A stretch of 64,000 bases of DNA from Puffinus mauretanicus. Its lineage: Eukaryota > Chordata > Aves > Procellariiformes > Procellariidae. Where the stretch lies: positions 1,240,001 through 1,304,000 of the forward strand of contig JAJKFH010003173.1 in assembly GCA_023333565.1 (NCBI GenBank), written 5' to 3'. The notes beneath the pieces are model-generated. The model ran no database searches. It had not been told where the DNA came from and saw nothing but the letters and a program-made list of their open reading frames with translations. Shown here piece by piece: positions 33,536-43,900 of the stretch. The translations under genes were made by a program, and so were the position numbers. How positions within the stretch are numbered: the stretch's first letter is position 1; each line of letters begins with the position of its first letter.

Positions 33536-36500
33536 CTGTTAAAAAGTAAAACAAACCAAACAAAACCCAGAAAAAAGCATGTAAGATTGCACCGCAGCAG
33601 ATGGAGAGCCACCCGCTCCTCAGCTCTGAGCCTGAACTTCTGTCCCATTTGCCACGCCCCAACGCAATCTGCACCCCCCGTTGGTACCATAAAACAAAAG
33701 CATTTAAGAAGTTCAAACAGTTATTTTTCGTATCAGAAGTCAGGCAGCATCCATCCAGGAACTCAGCCAGGCTATGGTACTTACACACTTGGGCAGCGGT
33801 GTCCAGTTGCCATCAGGCAAGCACATGGCTGTCCAAGAGTCTTCTGAAGACATGTCTCCATCGTCTGAAAAGCGGTATCCATGAAGGCATTCAAAAGTAA
33901 CAGTCTCATTTGTTTGGTATGACATTTTACCATCCAAAGTGCTTTTCAGCCTTCCGTTGGCCACTTGTGGTTGTGGACAGAGAACTGAAAGGAAAACCCA
34001 CAGCAGAAGGCATGAGGGTCATCATTGCGTAGGTAGATGTCCTGGTTTCGGCTGGGATAGAGTTAAATTTCTTCCTAGTGCTGTGTTTTGGATTTAGTAT
34101 GAGCAGAATGTTGAGAACACACTGATGTTTTGAGTTGTTGCTAAGTACCCTGCTAGTCAAGGACATTCAGTTTCTATGCTTTACCAAGCAGAAGCTGTGA
34201 GAGAGCATAGCTGGGACAGCTGGCCCAGCTGGCCAACAGGGTATTCCATACCATGTGTCGTCATGCTCAGTATATGAATGGTAGGCGTGTTCCAGGAAGT
34301 AGTGATCACTACTTGGTTATCGGTCAGTGCGGGTGGTGAGCAATTGCATTGTGCACCACTCATTTTGTATATTCTATCATCATCATCATCATCATTATTA
34401 TTATTATTATTTTCCCTTCCTTTTCTGTTCTATTAAACTGTCTTTATCTCAACCCATGAGTTTTTCTCACTCTTACCCTTCCGATTCTCTCCCTGTCCCA
34501 CTGGGCGGGGGGAGTGAGCGAGCGGCTGTGTGGGGTTTGGCTGCCTGCTGGGTTAAACCACAACAGTAGGAAAAAACCTACAAAGGCTGTGGAGACTGAG
34601 TCAGTGCAGGTGAACTTAAATCTGTAGAGCTGTGAAACCAAACGTTAAAGCAAAGTGACTTCCCCAGGCCCTTCAAGAGGGAAGGGTGAGGGTCAGAACA
34701 GCCCCTGAGAGGTGTTAGGGATTTGCTGTTTTCTGACAATGTCTTAATCCAGGCATCCCTATGCAAGAGACTGCAGGTCGACACTTGTCGGTAAGAACAC
34801 GCACTGAAGAGAAAGTCAGTAACGATGGTGTCTCCTGACCTGTCTTAGAGCCTCTTTCATACAGGACTGTCAAGAAGAATTCAGCTATTGCCTGGTAAAC
34901 ATCAGCTGTTTCTTCTGCAAAGAGGGGAAGGCGCTAGGGGAGCCCCGAGGACAGACACACAGCCACAGCCACGCAATGCTGCACCCCGACCTCTCTGCAC
35001 CGTCGCAGGGGCCGCTGGCTCAGCTCCCGGCTGGTCCCCACCTGGCTGGCAGGTGGGCAGGGGAGGGTGCCAGGCACCGTCGGCACGGCACCGGCTCTCG
35101 GCATCGCCGTGCAGCACGAAGCCTTCGTCACAGGAGAACCGCACGTCCGCCCCGTAGGGAAAGGTGAACCTCTGCGGAGTCATCCTTCCCCTCTCGACTG
35201 CGGGCTTGGGGCACCGAACCACTGCGGGAAGAGAGCAGAGGGGGGAGCGGGGGGTTTGGCTGCTGCCCTTCCCCAGGGACAAGGGGGAACCGGGTCGGGG
35301 GGGCAGAGCTGCTCTTCCTGACCACCTGATGGCCATCAATGTAGGAGAACCAGTGTCTCCTATTTCCACGTGGATTATCCCCAGTCTGGAGCTGTCGAGC
35401 CTGCGAAGCAGCCTGCAAAGGAAGCGGGATCTCCCGGCAGCCCTGCTCGCTTCCAATCCCATTGTGCTGAGCGCTAATATTGCACCCCGGTCCTGGCTTC
35501 AGTCTGATCCCGTAGAGGAGAAACGGCTCACCCCTGCACTGCGGGGCAGGTCCGCTCCACGCCAGGTTCACCCCATCCTCGGAGGTGCAGTAGATGGAGG
35601 CGTCCCCAATGAGGGACAGACCCTCCGCACAGCTGTACTTTACTTCTAAGCCATAGGGGAACTGCTCCACTCTCAAGCCAGAGTGCTGCCCGTTGGTGAT
35701 TTTTGGAGGGGGACCACAAACTACGAGATAATAGAGAAAGGAAAAATTAAGATTTTCTTCATTCGGCCAGCGAGACAGAGAAGTGCAGGGAAGTAACAGG
35801 AGAAACCAGTTCTCAATGTTTATACTTGGGGTTGCTCTCCTCAGTCCTCCTCGCTTCTTGCCAGGTTTGGCCCTGGCTCTGCCAGTGTTCCCAGACTGAC
35901 CCAGCTAACCGCCCTGGCACGGCCCCAGTACCTCAGCATGTGCCTCCACCCCCTCCCCTTCAGCCGACCTTCCCTTACCCCCTCCTCTTTTCCACGAGAA
36001 ATGATCCTGCTCATAAACGGGGAGGAATTATGAGTATCATAAACCCCTTGAACAGTCCTCTGAGAAACGGCTGCAAGTCCCATTATTCAACACATTTAAT
36101 CAAGTGCAGTTTTCAATAGAAGATGAAAACGTTAAAGCCATTTAACGCTGTGACTTGGACCCTTTCTCCTAACACCACCTTCTCCGAGAAGTGATGCTCA
36201 GGTGACGCGATTTTCTCACTGCTGTTCCCACCCACTGCAGAGATGCAATTCCCGGCTCACCCTTGTCGCAGTACGGCACGGCGGGTCTCCACGTCCCGTC
36301 AGACCAGCACTGGATCCTCTGGCTGCCCCTCAGCACGTAGCCGGGGTCACACTGAAATGCCACCTGGTGCCCAAAGGTGTATTCGGCTCTCCTGGGGCTG
36401 ATCTCCCTCCCGTGGCGGATAGCCGGGCTGGGACACTGCGCCTCTGAGGAACACCAGCATCAGAAAGAGCTTCCACGGTTTGGGTCGGGAGGGGAGAGCA

Positions 36501-39500
36501 GGAGACGTTTGCACGGGGGTGTTTTCCCACGGTGGTGGCTTGCGGACCCAGAGAACCTGCCAGGCGGCCTGTTCACGCTGACAGACGTCTGTAACCAGAC
36601 CTGGCGTTCTCAGGGGTGGTAATTATGTGATAACAACCATTTCTCTTGGAGGGCAGAATGATCCGAGCCCTGTGATTAGCTATGAATTGTGCCGAAGGGA
36701 TGATACGTTACTAGCTGCACCACTGCATCATTGTTTGAACAGCCAAATATCAGCGTGAGTTGCAGCTATTTCTTTTCAGCCGTGCTACCCTCTGAACAAA
36801 AAATTATTATCAGTGAGAGCCAAAGCACTGCTCAGCAAAGTCCTTATGGCACAGCACCACTAGTGGGTAGCTGAAAACAATGTTGTTTCCACATGATTAA
36901 ATTGATGTTTTGTTGGCAAAGCAAAGGAAATGGCATACTTACTCTGGCAGAGCTTTGGGATTACGGACCATGTGAAATTTTTAAGACAAGTAGTTATTGG
37001 AGATACTTCAGGGAGCAAAGTGTATCCGGATCTGCAGGAGTAGGTCACGATTGTCCCGACTGGAAACTCGTGCTGAGAGTTTTGGTCCGCATGGTCGACG
37101 GCAGGAGGGTAGGGACAGTGACCTGGTGCCAGAGCAGGGGACAACGCGGACCCTCAGGGCTGGGAGGTCTCCACCAGAGACCCACTGCGGACGAAGCTGA
37201 GCCCTGCCTTTGGGGGAACCCAGCCTGCCCCTTGGGCAAGGGTAGAAACCCCAGAAAGCAGCAAGGGACAGCCACGACCCTGAGCATCGCTGTGGGGTAC
37301 GGGGGTGAACTGAAATGGGAAAAAATAATGGTGACAAATTCACCAAATGACGTGAATCTAACGAGAGACTTTATTCCCCGTACATTTTGTGTCTCATCGG
37401 GCGTAGCCTGCAGTAAGGTAGGAGAGCCCAATGAGGACAGCCCCGCCGCGTTACCCAGCGGCGGTGAAAGGGCAGAGGGGAATCCTGCCACCGAACGTCA
37501 GACAGCGCAGCTCGCTGTGCTTCCCACCCTCCAACCCCTCTCCTGCGAACGCTGCGCCTGCTTCTGGTGAAACACAAGCAGGCAATTACACGTGGGAGAC
37601 AAAGTAAGGAGGAAAGAGATCTGTGCGTACCTAGGGTGCAGGCGGGCACCCGCGGGTACCATCTGCCGCTGCCCAGGCACCGCACGGTGGTGGCACCCAG
37701 GGGGATGTAGCCGGCATTGCACTCGAGTGTGGCTACGCTGCCGTAGGTGAAGTTCTGTGCAGGTTTCAGCTGTCCGTGTGCGATGTCTGGGACGGGACAC
37801 TGAACCTCTGTGGATCACCAAACAAACAGGGCTTTTCAGGGGTATTCTTATTGAATACAGCTCTGGTGACCAACTGTCCCTGCACCTCTCTCTGGTAAGT
37901 AAGAGAAGACAAATCAGTTTAACAAATGCAGCAATTGAGGCAGAGAGATTAGGGGTTAATAAGCGTGCTTGAGCAGCCATCATCAGTACGACTCCAAAAG
38001 TGTAGCGTCCCCGTTGCACACAATCAAACATTATTTCTGCCCTTTCCTACTAGCACGTGCTCTAGCAGGTTGCAGTAGGACTCATCTGCGCTCTCAGGGG
38101 TGGGGTGACTCCCGGGTGCTTTACAACAAACAGGAGGCTCTCCAACAACTGCGTAACCTCTAGCACACACGGACATCACTGATGTCCCAGCAAAAAACTT
38201 TTTGTCCAGCTACTGTATCTCCCCTGAGAAATATTTTGGGACTGGTCACAAACTGTAATAACAGAGAAAACTAAACTAAAGGCAGCTATAACTGGGATTT
38301 CCTCATGCCTTCCAATAGATGCTGGCAGGTCACCAAGACACAGTGTGTCTCTGTTAAAATCATACCTGGCTCACACCCTGGTACAGCAGCATCCCCGGCA
38401 CCGTCACAGCTGCACCGCGTCAGGGCAGCGCTGGCGATGCTGCCTTTGAGCCCAATACCCTTGGAAAGAGTGCCTCCATACTCGTATGCGTCTTCCCCAG
38501 GCCCCAGCTTAGGGATCGGCACCCCGTTGGTAATGTTTGGATTTGGAAAATGGACTGAGAAGTACCATGAATTTAAAAAAAAAAAAAAGGTTGCACAGGC
38601 CGTGCTGGCAGCCGGGGTCAGCAGGGGAGTGCTGTGCACGCTGGAGAAGTTTCTCAAAAGGCCTGTTTTTAAAGGAACTGTCAACTTCCAGGCAGAAACT
38701 GTGAGTTATTCCCCTTCCTAGAGACATTAGTCAGCAAACCCCCACTTCTCCTGTACTGAAGCCAGCCTGCAGGATGCATGACAATTCACCAGCCACCTTC
38801 AAGATGTCTACAGGCTGCCTCGGTGCTTAAGCATCAACCTTGGTATCAACCTGATACCACTCAAATTGCTAACTATGACCCTTTTAATTAAACGTTAAAA
38901 ACTATTACCTGTCTAATTGACTCTCCCCATCTTACCACCATCCGCATCTTTGATCCCCAGACCGAAAGGGCATCCTCCGACCCTGGGAACGACTTCCCAG
39001 CTACTGCACAGATGATCAAGGCAAAGGGTGATATGCTCCCTGCAATGCAAGTTCTGAACTCCAGACCAGGAGAAGTTCTGCAGACAAGAGACCTGGCCCG
39101 GGTGTCCCCGGGAGACGCTCGTAGCCTCTGAGCCAGCCGTACTTAGCACCGGAACCGGGGGGAATCCGTACCCCAACACAAGAGTTTTGAAAAGCATTGG
39201 GAATTCTGGGTGGCTCTTTGCAAGTATCTAGAGGTGCAGCTAAAGAGGAGAAACGGGCAATTAGCAGCAGCCACTGAGCTCAGATCACCCTTACGAGAAC
39301 ATCAGGCACAGAAGGAGGTTAGCAGCGACTTCAGCCAGAGGAAGGTCTGCTGAATTTTACTAACCCGGTTATTATGTATTTGATCCGTAAGCAAAACTGA
39401 GCCGCAGAAGCAAAGAAAACGAGCAGGGGAGCGACACTCACCGAGACTCCCAGCCGGCTGCAGCACAAGCACCACCACTGCCAGCAGCCGCCCCGGCCAG

Positions 39501-39517
39501 CGGAGAAACACGGGCAT
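33374..39517 (-). CDS. Gene B: C4BPA-like paralogue with decayed 5' SCR exons
   Basis: Usable exons: 39517-39442 (signal peptide), 37807-37631, 37122-36943, 36443-36261, 35720-35532, 35221-35042 and 33984-33785 (six SCRs), 33535-33374 (oligomerisation tail). They join in frame to 1347 bases, 448 residues. Two further SCR exons near the 5' end are damaged: 39227-39039 has a frameshift, a Cys-to-Trp change and no donor, while 38554-38366 is open but has lost Cys1, Cys2 and the Trp. The tail keeps two Cys 12 residues apart followed by an amphipathic helix, as in C4b-binding protein alpha, where it forms disulfide-linked multimers. Expected role: soluble oligomeric binding of C4b and factor I cofactor activity. 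Whether the gene still makes a protein cannot be told from sequence alone. It shares near-identical tracts with gene A. Confidence 0.78.
33785..33984 (-). CDS. Gene B last SCR
   Basis: This 200-bp exon, phase 1 to 0, runs from [14 protein letters not shown] to GNWTPLPKC. The donor GTAAGT follows directly after the last Cys codon, as in gene A. Confidence 0.9.
34038..34565 (+). mobile_element. Solo LTR of a bird endogenous retrovirus (ERVL/ERVK-like)
   Basis: It begins TGTCCTGGTTTCGGCTGGG and ends in ACCACAACA, with the familiar avian LTR interior (GATAGAGTTAA, TTGGATTTAGTATGA, CCATACCATGTG, CTCAGTATAT) and an ATTAAA signal at about 34432. Flanks GTAGA (34033-34037) and GTAGG (34566-34570) look like a 5-bp target-site duplication with one change. 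No internal viral genes are present. It lies in a gene B intron, antisense to the gene. A (TCA)n/(TTA)n run sits at about 34375-34412. Confidence 0.85.
35034..35312. repeat. Gene B copy of a near-identical tract shared with gene A (41472-41752)
   Basis: Direct repeat partner about 6.4 kb away. Identity continues into the intron, where selection would not keep it, and then stops abruptly. Confidence 0.85.
35042..35221 (-). CDS. Gene B fifth SCR
   Basis: This 180-bp phase 1-1 exon runs from [13 protein letters not shown] to [11 protein letters not shown]. The encoded protein is identical to gene A SCR9, with one silent difference in the exon. Confidence 0.92.
35532..35720 (-). CDS. Gene B fourth SCR
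   Basis: This 189-bp phase 1-1 exon runs from [15 protein letters not shown] to [12 protein letters not shown]. Its 3' half is identical to gene A SCR8, while the 5' half differs at several bases. Confidence 0.92.
36261..36443 (-). CDS. Gene B third SCR
   Basis: This 183-bp phase 1-1 exon runs from [15 protein letters not shown] to [11 protein letters not shown]. It is of the gene A SCR7 type (GYVLRG, then PPLPFCDK in A). Confidence 0.92.
36943..37122 (-). CDS. Gene B second SCR
   Basis: This 180-bp phase 1-1 exon runs from [13 protein letters not shown] to [17 protein letters not shown] donor. Confidence 0.92.
37631..37807 (-). CDS. Gene B first intact SCR
   Basis: This 177-bp phase 1-1 exon runs from [14 protein letters not shown] to [11 protein letters not shown], with all four Cys and the Trp. 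Confidence 0.9.
38366..38554 (-). pseudogene. Gene B degraded SCR exon, still open and spliceable
   Basis: Acceptor CTTCTCAG and donor GTATGA remain and the 189-bp frame is open. However, Cys1 is Phe ([10 protein letters not shown]), the segment with Cys2 is missing after EYGGTL, and the conserved Trp is Gly ([12 protein letters not shown]). It would not fold as a normal SCR. It corresponds to gene A SCR6 ([10 protein letters not shown]). Confidence 0.7.
39039..39227 (-). pseudogene. Gene B dead SCR exon
   Basis: Starting [16 protein letters not shown] after a CTCTAG acceptor, it reads to [15 protein letters not shown] (Trp where Cys2 should be). It then needs a frameshift to continue as [18 protein letters not shown]. 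No GT donor follows the last Cys. It would have to be skipped. Confidence 0.75.
39442..39517 (-). CDS. Gene B signal-peptide exon
   Basis: The ATG at 39517 gives [20 protein letters not shown] followed by PAGSL, a good leader. GTGAGT donor, phase 1, compatible with the first intact SCR at 37807. Confidence 0.82.
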
Positions 39518-40034
39518 GGTGCGGGGAGCCGCCGGCCAGCGCCGCGGGAGCACGAGAGCCTCTCCCTGCCGAGAAGCCGCCGCAGTGCGCCGGGGAAGGG
39601 GAAGCAGCTGTGGGAAGTTGGGGACAGGCCAGAGGAGTCACGCTGATGCTGCCACCCCCCAGCCCTTCTGACCTGCCCAAGGCAAGGGCTGCCCTCCCTG
39701 GGCTCTCCAGCGAGGATGCGCTGTGGGAGGGAACGCTGCTCTGCCTTCTTCCCCGGTGGGGACAGCGGGAATAAAGCTATTTTACAGCTAGAACCGCTCC
39801 GCAGCATCCTGGCCTCGTTTCTGAAGCACGGGGAGCTGCTGGGCAGCGCTGCGCATTCACTTCGCCTCTTCGCCCCGGGGGACAGGCTGCTGTGCAAACA
39901 CCCCCCGCACTGCGCTCAGGCAATAGCAGCCCTCCGTGCCTAATCAAGCAATGATTATTGAAGCACCTCTTCCCTTTACTATAGAAAGGACAGAATTATT
40001 AAAAGCCAGACACGGCTGTCATTACAATTGCAGC
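39518..40034. other. Short intergenic gap between genes A and B
   Basis: Only about 520 bp separate the gene B start codon from the gene A poly(A) signal. The GC-rich part near 39520-39600 is the probable gene B promoter. Confidence 0.5.
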
Positions 40035-40040
40035 TTTATT
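40035..40040 (-). terminator. Poly(A) signal of gene A
   Basis: AATAAA on the minus strand lies about 750 bp after the stop at 40787, in a context similar to 32554 of gene B. Confidence 0.6.
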
Positions 40041-40786
40041 ATAATCTCGTGGTGAAGGAGTACTGGGCCGATCACAAGATGCGTGTTAACAGAGCGCTTC
40101 CCCTTTACTGGAAGTTGCAGAAAACGTTCAGCCATTTCTTTCTTTACACTTTTATTTTCAACAACTGCTCTTGGTGCACACACAAAGATGCAGCGAGTGG
40201 CACTGCCGTAGCCTCTGTGCTGCTTGGGAAGAAAACCTGGCTTTTTTTTTTTTTGCTAGAAAACAGGCTTTGAAGTTTTCTTCGTTGTGCCTGCTCTGAA
40301 GGTCACAGCTAATTAGGCAGTTAAGTGCTTGTTCACAATAATGAATGCAACATATACGAACAGAGCAGCCACGGGCTATACCGCATTGCAGCTGAAGAGG
40401 TGCAGCAGTTGTGGGGCGAGTGCGGGTTTGTGGCTCTTACCGTGCTCGTGCCTGTCTGTACGGCGTCTGCTCGGCTCTGACAAAAATTTACTTTCCACTC
40501 AGCTCCTTTCTAACTGCACACTTGTCAGTATAACAAACATATTAAATGTAAAGCTTTAAAACATATAAAGTGATGTACAAACCTAACCCAGTGAGCTCTA
40601 ACAGAATGAGCCAGAAGTCATCACTTTCTGACTCCCCGTATGACCAAATCTCTTCCTTGACTGATCGGTAATTTTCGTTCTGGCTACTTAAGTATTAGCA
40701 CAAATTACGAAGTCATAAAAAATCCTCAGTCAGCATGATTATTCAACACGCAAAGAGGACGGTTCTTATGATACCAGTGACGACAG

Positions 40787-40942
40787 TCAGCCGTATGCTG
40801 TGGTTTTTAGCTCCTTTTCAAGTTTCTGGATCTCCAGGTACAGTTTCTGGACTTCCAGCAGAGTTTTCAGTTCTGTCAGAGGAACGCCACACTGGAAAGC
40901 TTCCCTATTTTGAAGAATCTTCTCACATGTATCACTCTTTTT
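40787..40942 (-). CDS. C4BPA: Gene A terminal exon: oligomerisation tail
   Basis: It encodes [18 protein letters not shown], then [20 protein letters not shown] and a TGA at 40787. Both Cys of the C4BPA multimer interface are present. Phase-0 entry after TTTAAAG. Confidence 0.9.
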   Translation of the reverse strand, partial: KKSDTCEKILQNREAFQCGVPLTELKTLLEVQKLYLEIQKLEKELKTTAYG

Positions 40943-43900
40943 CTTTAAAAGAACCAAAACAAAGTCAGAGGGCATGAAAAAACTCTGCTGCAGGGACCTA
41001 CAGAGCCTGCTGAGCATCCCCCTCCTACCGCAGCCCCTCCGTCAGGCCAGCCCTATTGTAACGAAGCAACCGCATTCATGAAGTCGGACCAGGGCTATTC
41101 CAGGCGATAAATGGGGCAAGATACAGACAAAGCCTGGACTCGGGTGGTACTTACACACGTGGGAGGTGGAATCCAAGTGCCGTTAGCTGAGCAGGTAGCT
41201 TTTGAATGTCCTGCGCGACGGCCATCACGTTTGCAGGAGAACAACAGGGTTTCATTCACCTCGTACTGTGATCTAAAAGAGTAAGTCACTAGGTCCTCCT
41301 GTCCCGAGGGCCGGCGACACTGAGCTGAAAGGAAAATGGATGCCAAAAAATAATGTAAGGGGAGGAGATGGAGGAGAAAAAGCCCTGCAAATTCCACCCG
41401 TTGCTGGTGATTCGAAGGAGCAGCAACGGCTGGGCTGTGCAAACCCGCTGCGGGGCATCTGCCCGGGTCTGGTCCCCACCTGGCTGGCAGGTGGGCAGGG
41501 GAGGGTGCCAGGCGCCGTCGGCACGGCACCGGCTCTCGGCATCGCCGTGCAGCACGAAGCCTTCGTCACAGGAGAACCGCACGTCCGCCCCGTAGGGAAA
41601 GGTGAACCTCTGCGGAGTCATCCTTCCCCTCTCGACTGCGGGCTTGGGGCACCGAACCACTGCGGGAAGAGAGCAGAGGGGGGAGCGGGGGGTTTGGCTG
41701 CTGCCCTTCCCCAGGGACAAGAGGGAACCGGGTTGGGGGGGCAGAGCCGCTCTTCCCGGAGCTCTCTGCATCAGTTTTATACTCAAATGCAAGAATTGAC
41801 CCTCAGCTGCCTGCAGCAGCCCCCAGGGAGACCCTTCCAGTCCCTGGTGTTACTGAACAGCGCGCGGTGCCGAGACCTTGGCACGGGAGCCGGAGGAGCC
41901 GCATGGTCATTAAGCTGCTCTGAGTTTGGAGCTCCTGGACCAGGGCAGGTAACGGGGCTGGGGCTTAGCCTCAGCATCGCACCCCGGTCCTGGCTTCGGT
42001 CTGATCCCGTAGAGGAGAAACGGCTCACCCCTGCACTGCGGGGCAGGTCCGCTCCACGCCAGGTTCACCCCATCCTCGGAGGTGCAGTAGATGGAGGCGT
42101 CCCCAATGAGGGACAGACCCTCCGCACAGCTGTACGTCACCTCTGCGCCGTAGGGGAACTGCTCCCGTCCCGAGCCAGAGTGCTGCCCGTTGGTGATTTG
42201 TGGAGGGGGGCCACAGACTGTGGAATAAAGGGAACCGATGAGAAAAGAAACGCACGGTTATCATACTCGGGTGATAACCAAAATTGCTTCTGGGAAATCA
42301 GTACAAGAGTTAACTCCATGTTTGTAGTGTGGCAAATTCACATGAAGTTGCTGCCTGGCTCCTTGCCTTACACCTGCTCGAGGCTCCCACTTCTCGCTCA
42401 GCTCCCACCCGCTTCACATCTCCAAGGAGAAGACACCTCAACACTTTCAGCCCGTGAGCCGGTGAGCATCGTCCCGTTCCCCAGAAGCAGATGCTGAAGG
42501 CAGGTCACCTACTGACTGCTGTTTCTGAGTACTGGTGCACGAGATTTCTTCTCAGCACCACGTTGCACATACCTTTATCACAAAACGGTAACGGGGGAGC
42601 CCAGCTTGCATCAGCCTGACACTCGGTCGAGTCCTGGCCCCTGAGGACATAGCCCGAATCACACGCCAGCCTCAGTCGGGTCCCAACCGTGTAGTCATTT
42701 TTGCTTTTATAAATCTCTCTTCCATAAGCAGTATCCGGCTTTGGGCAACGAGGTTCTAGAAACAACGGAAAATAAAGGATGTCATGTATTTCCAGAAAGA
42801 ACTCCAGTGAAGATGCTTTCTATGGAGAAGACAGTTAGCAGGAACATCTGAACCCTGAAAAAAAGGTGACTATCATCCAAATGCAGGTCTCAACGCTTCC
42901 TTTGTAACTCTAAAGGAGTTTCTGCTTCTACAGTCAGATTTTCCTGAGGCTGTTGGGAAAGGCACATGCTGCAGAGCTGGGTCTGTGCCTGCCCGAGCCT
43001 CCCCTCGGGGCTGTCGGCACCACGCACCATTATCATCCCAGGGGCTGCAGGTCCTGCTTTCCCACTGAGCTGCGCTCGTGAGGTTGCTGAGCACCTCACA
43101 GGCAGCGTTAGGGCCAGGACAAGGAATCGTCCATGCTCTAATGCTGGCTGCTCTGTGAGGTGGAGCAGGCTTTTTCCTCCTGGCAAGGTTTTCCCGAGCT
43201 TTTGGGCTCAGGCTGCTTCCAGCACCTCGCTGATATTGCTACGTGCCCCATTGCTACGTTATTAGTTTCAGCAGGGTCAGTTATTTATGCTGTTGCATTT
43301 TCTTCTGAGAGGGGAAATGCATTGAGAACATCCTCTGCTCCCAAGCCTCATGTCAGCAAACCAGCCGAGCTGTTGTCCAAAGCACAAACCACATCCCCTT
43401 CCAGCTGGGTAAATATCTCCCAGGCTTCTTAGGAACCTCCTGAGCCTCTCAAAGCTACCAACACCCAACCCTTCACATCCCACCTCCCCAGACACTAGCT
43501 CAGCCCCCTGGCAAACCCCCGTACTTCCCCACAGCAATCCCCAGGCAATATAATGATCCATCTGGATCTTTTGCTGCCTATTTCTTCCAAGTTAACACAG
43601 AAGGACTAGATCTGGGGATACGTGGCAGTGGAGCAAAATTCTCCTTGGCTACTACTACCATTGTCTAAGGCCACATGTAGATTTTTCTGCAAATGTCAGC
43701 AGACAACTACGCTGTACAGAGTGACCCAAACCTCTTGCAGTCAAAAATAAGTAGTCGCCAAGTCAACACGTTTCACCAACTCTCGCCTACCTGCAGTGCA
43801 CTCCGGTAGCGCTGGATCCCATCTCCCATCACTCGTACACTGAAGCACAATGTGATTGCTATGACCTTTGAAAGCATAGCCATCATTACACGTAATTTGC

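Noticed and set aside
41340..42497. 385-residue plus-strand open frame
   Set aside because: It is the antisense shadow of gene A SCR8 and SCR9 exons and crosses their introns; a similar shadow exists in gene B because the sequence is duplicated.
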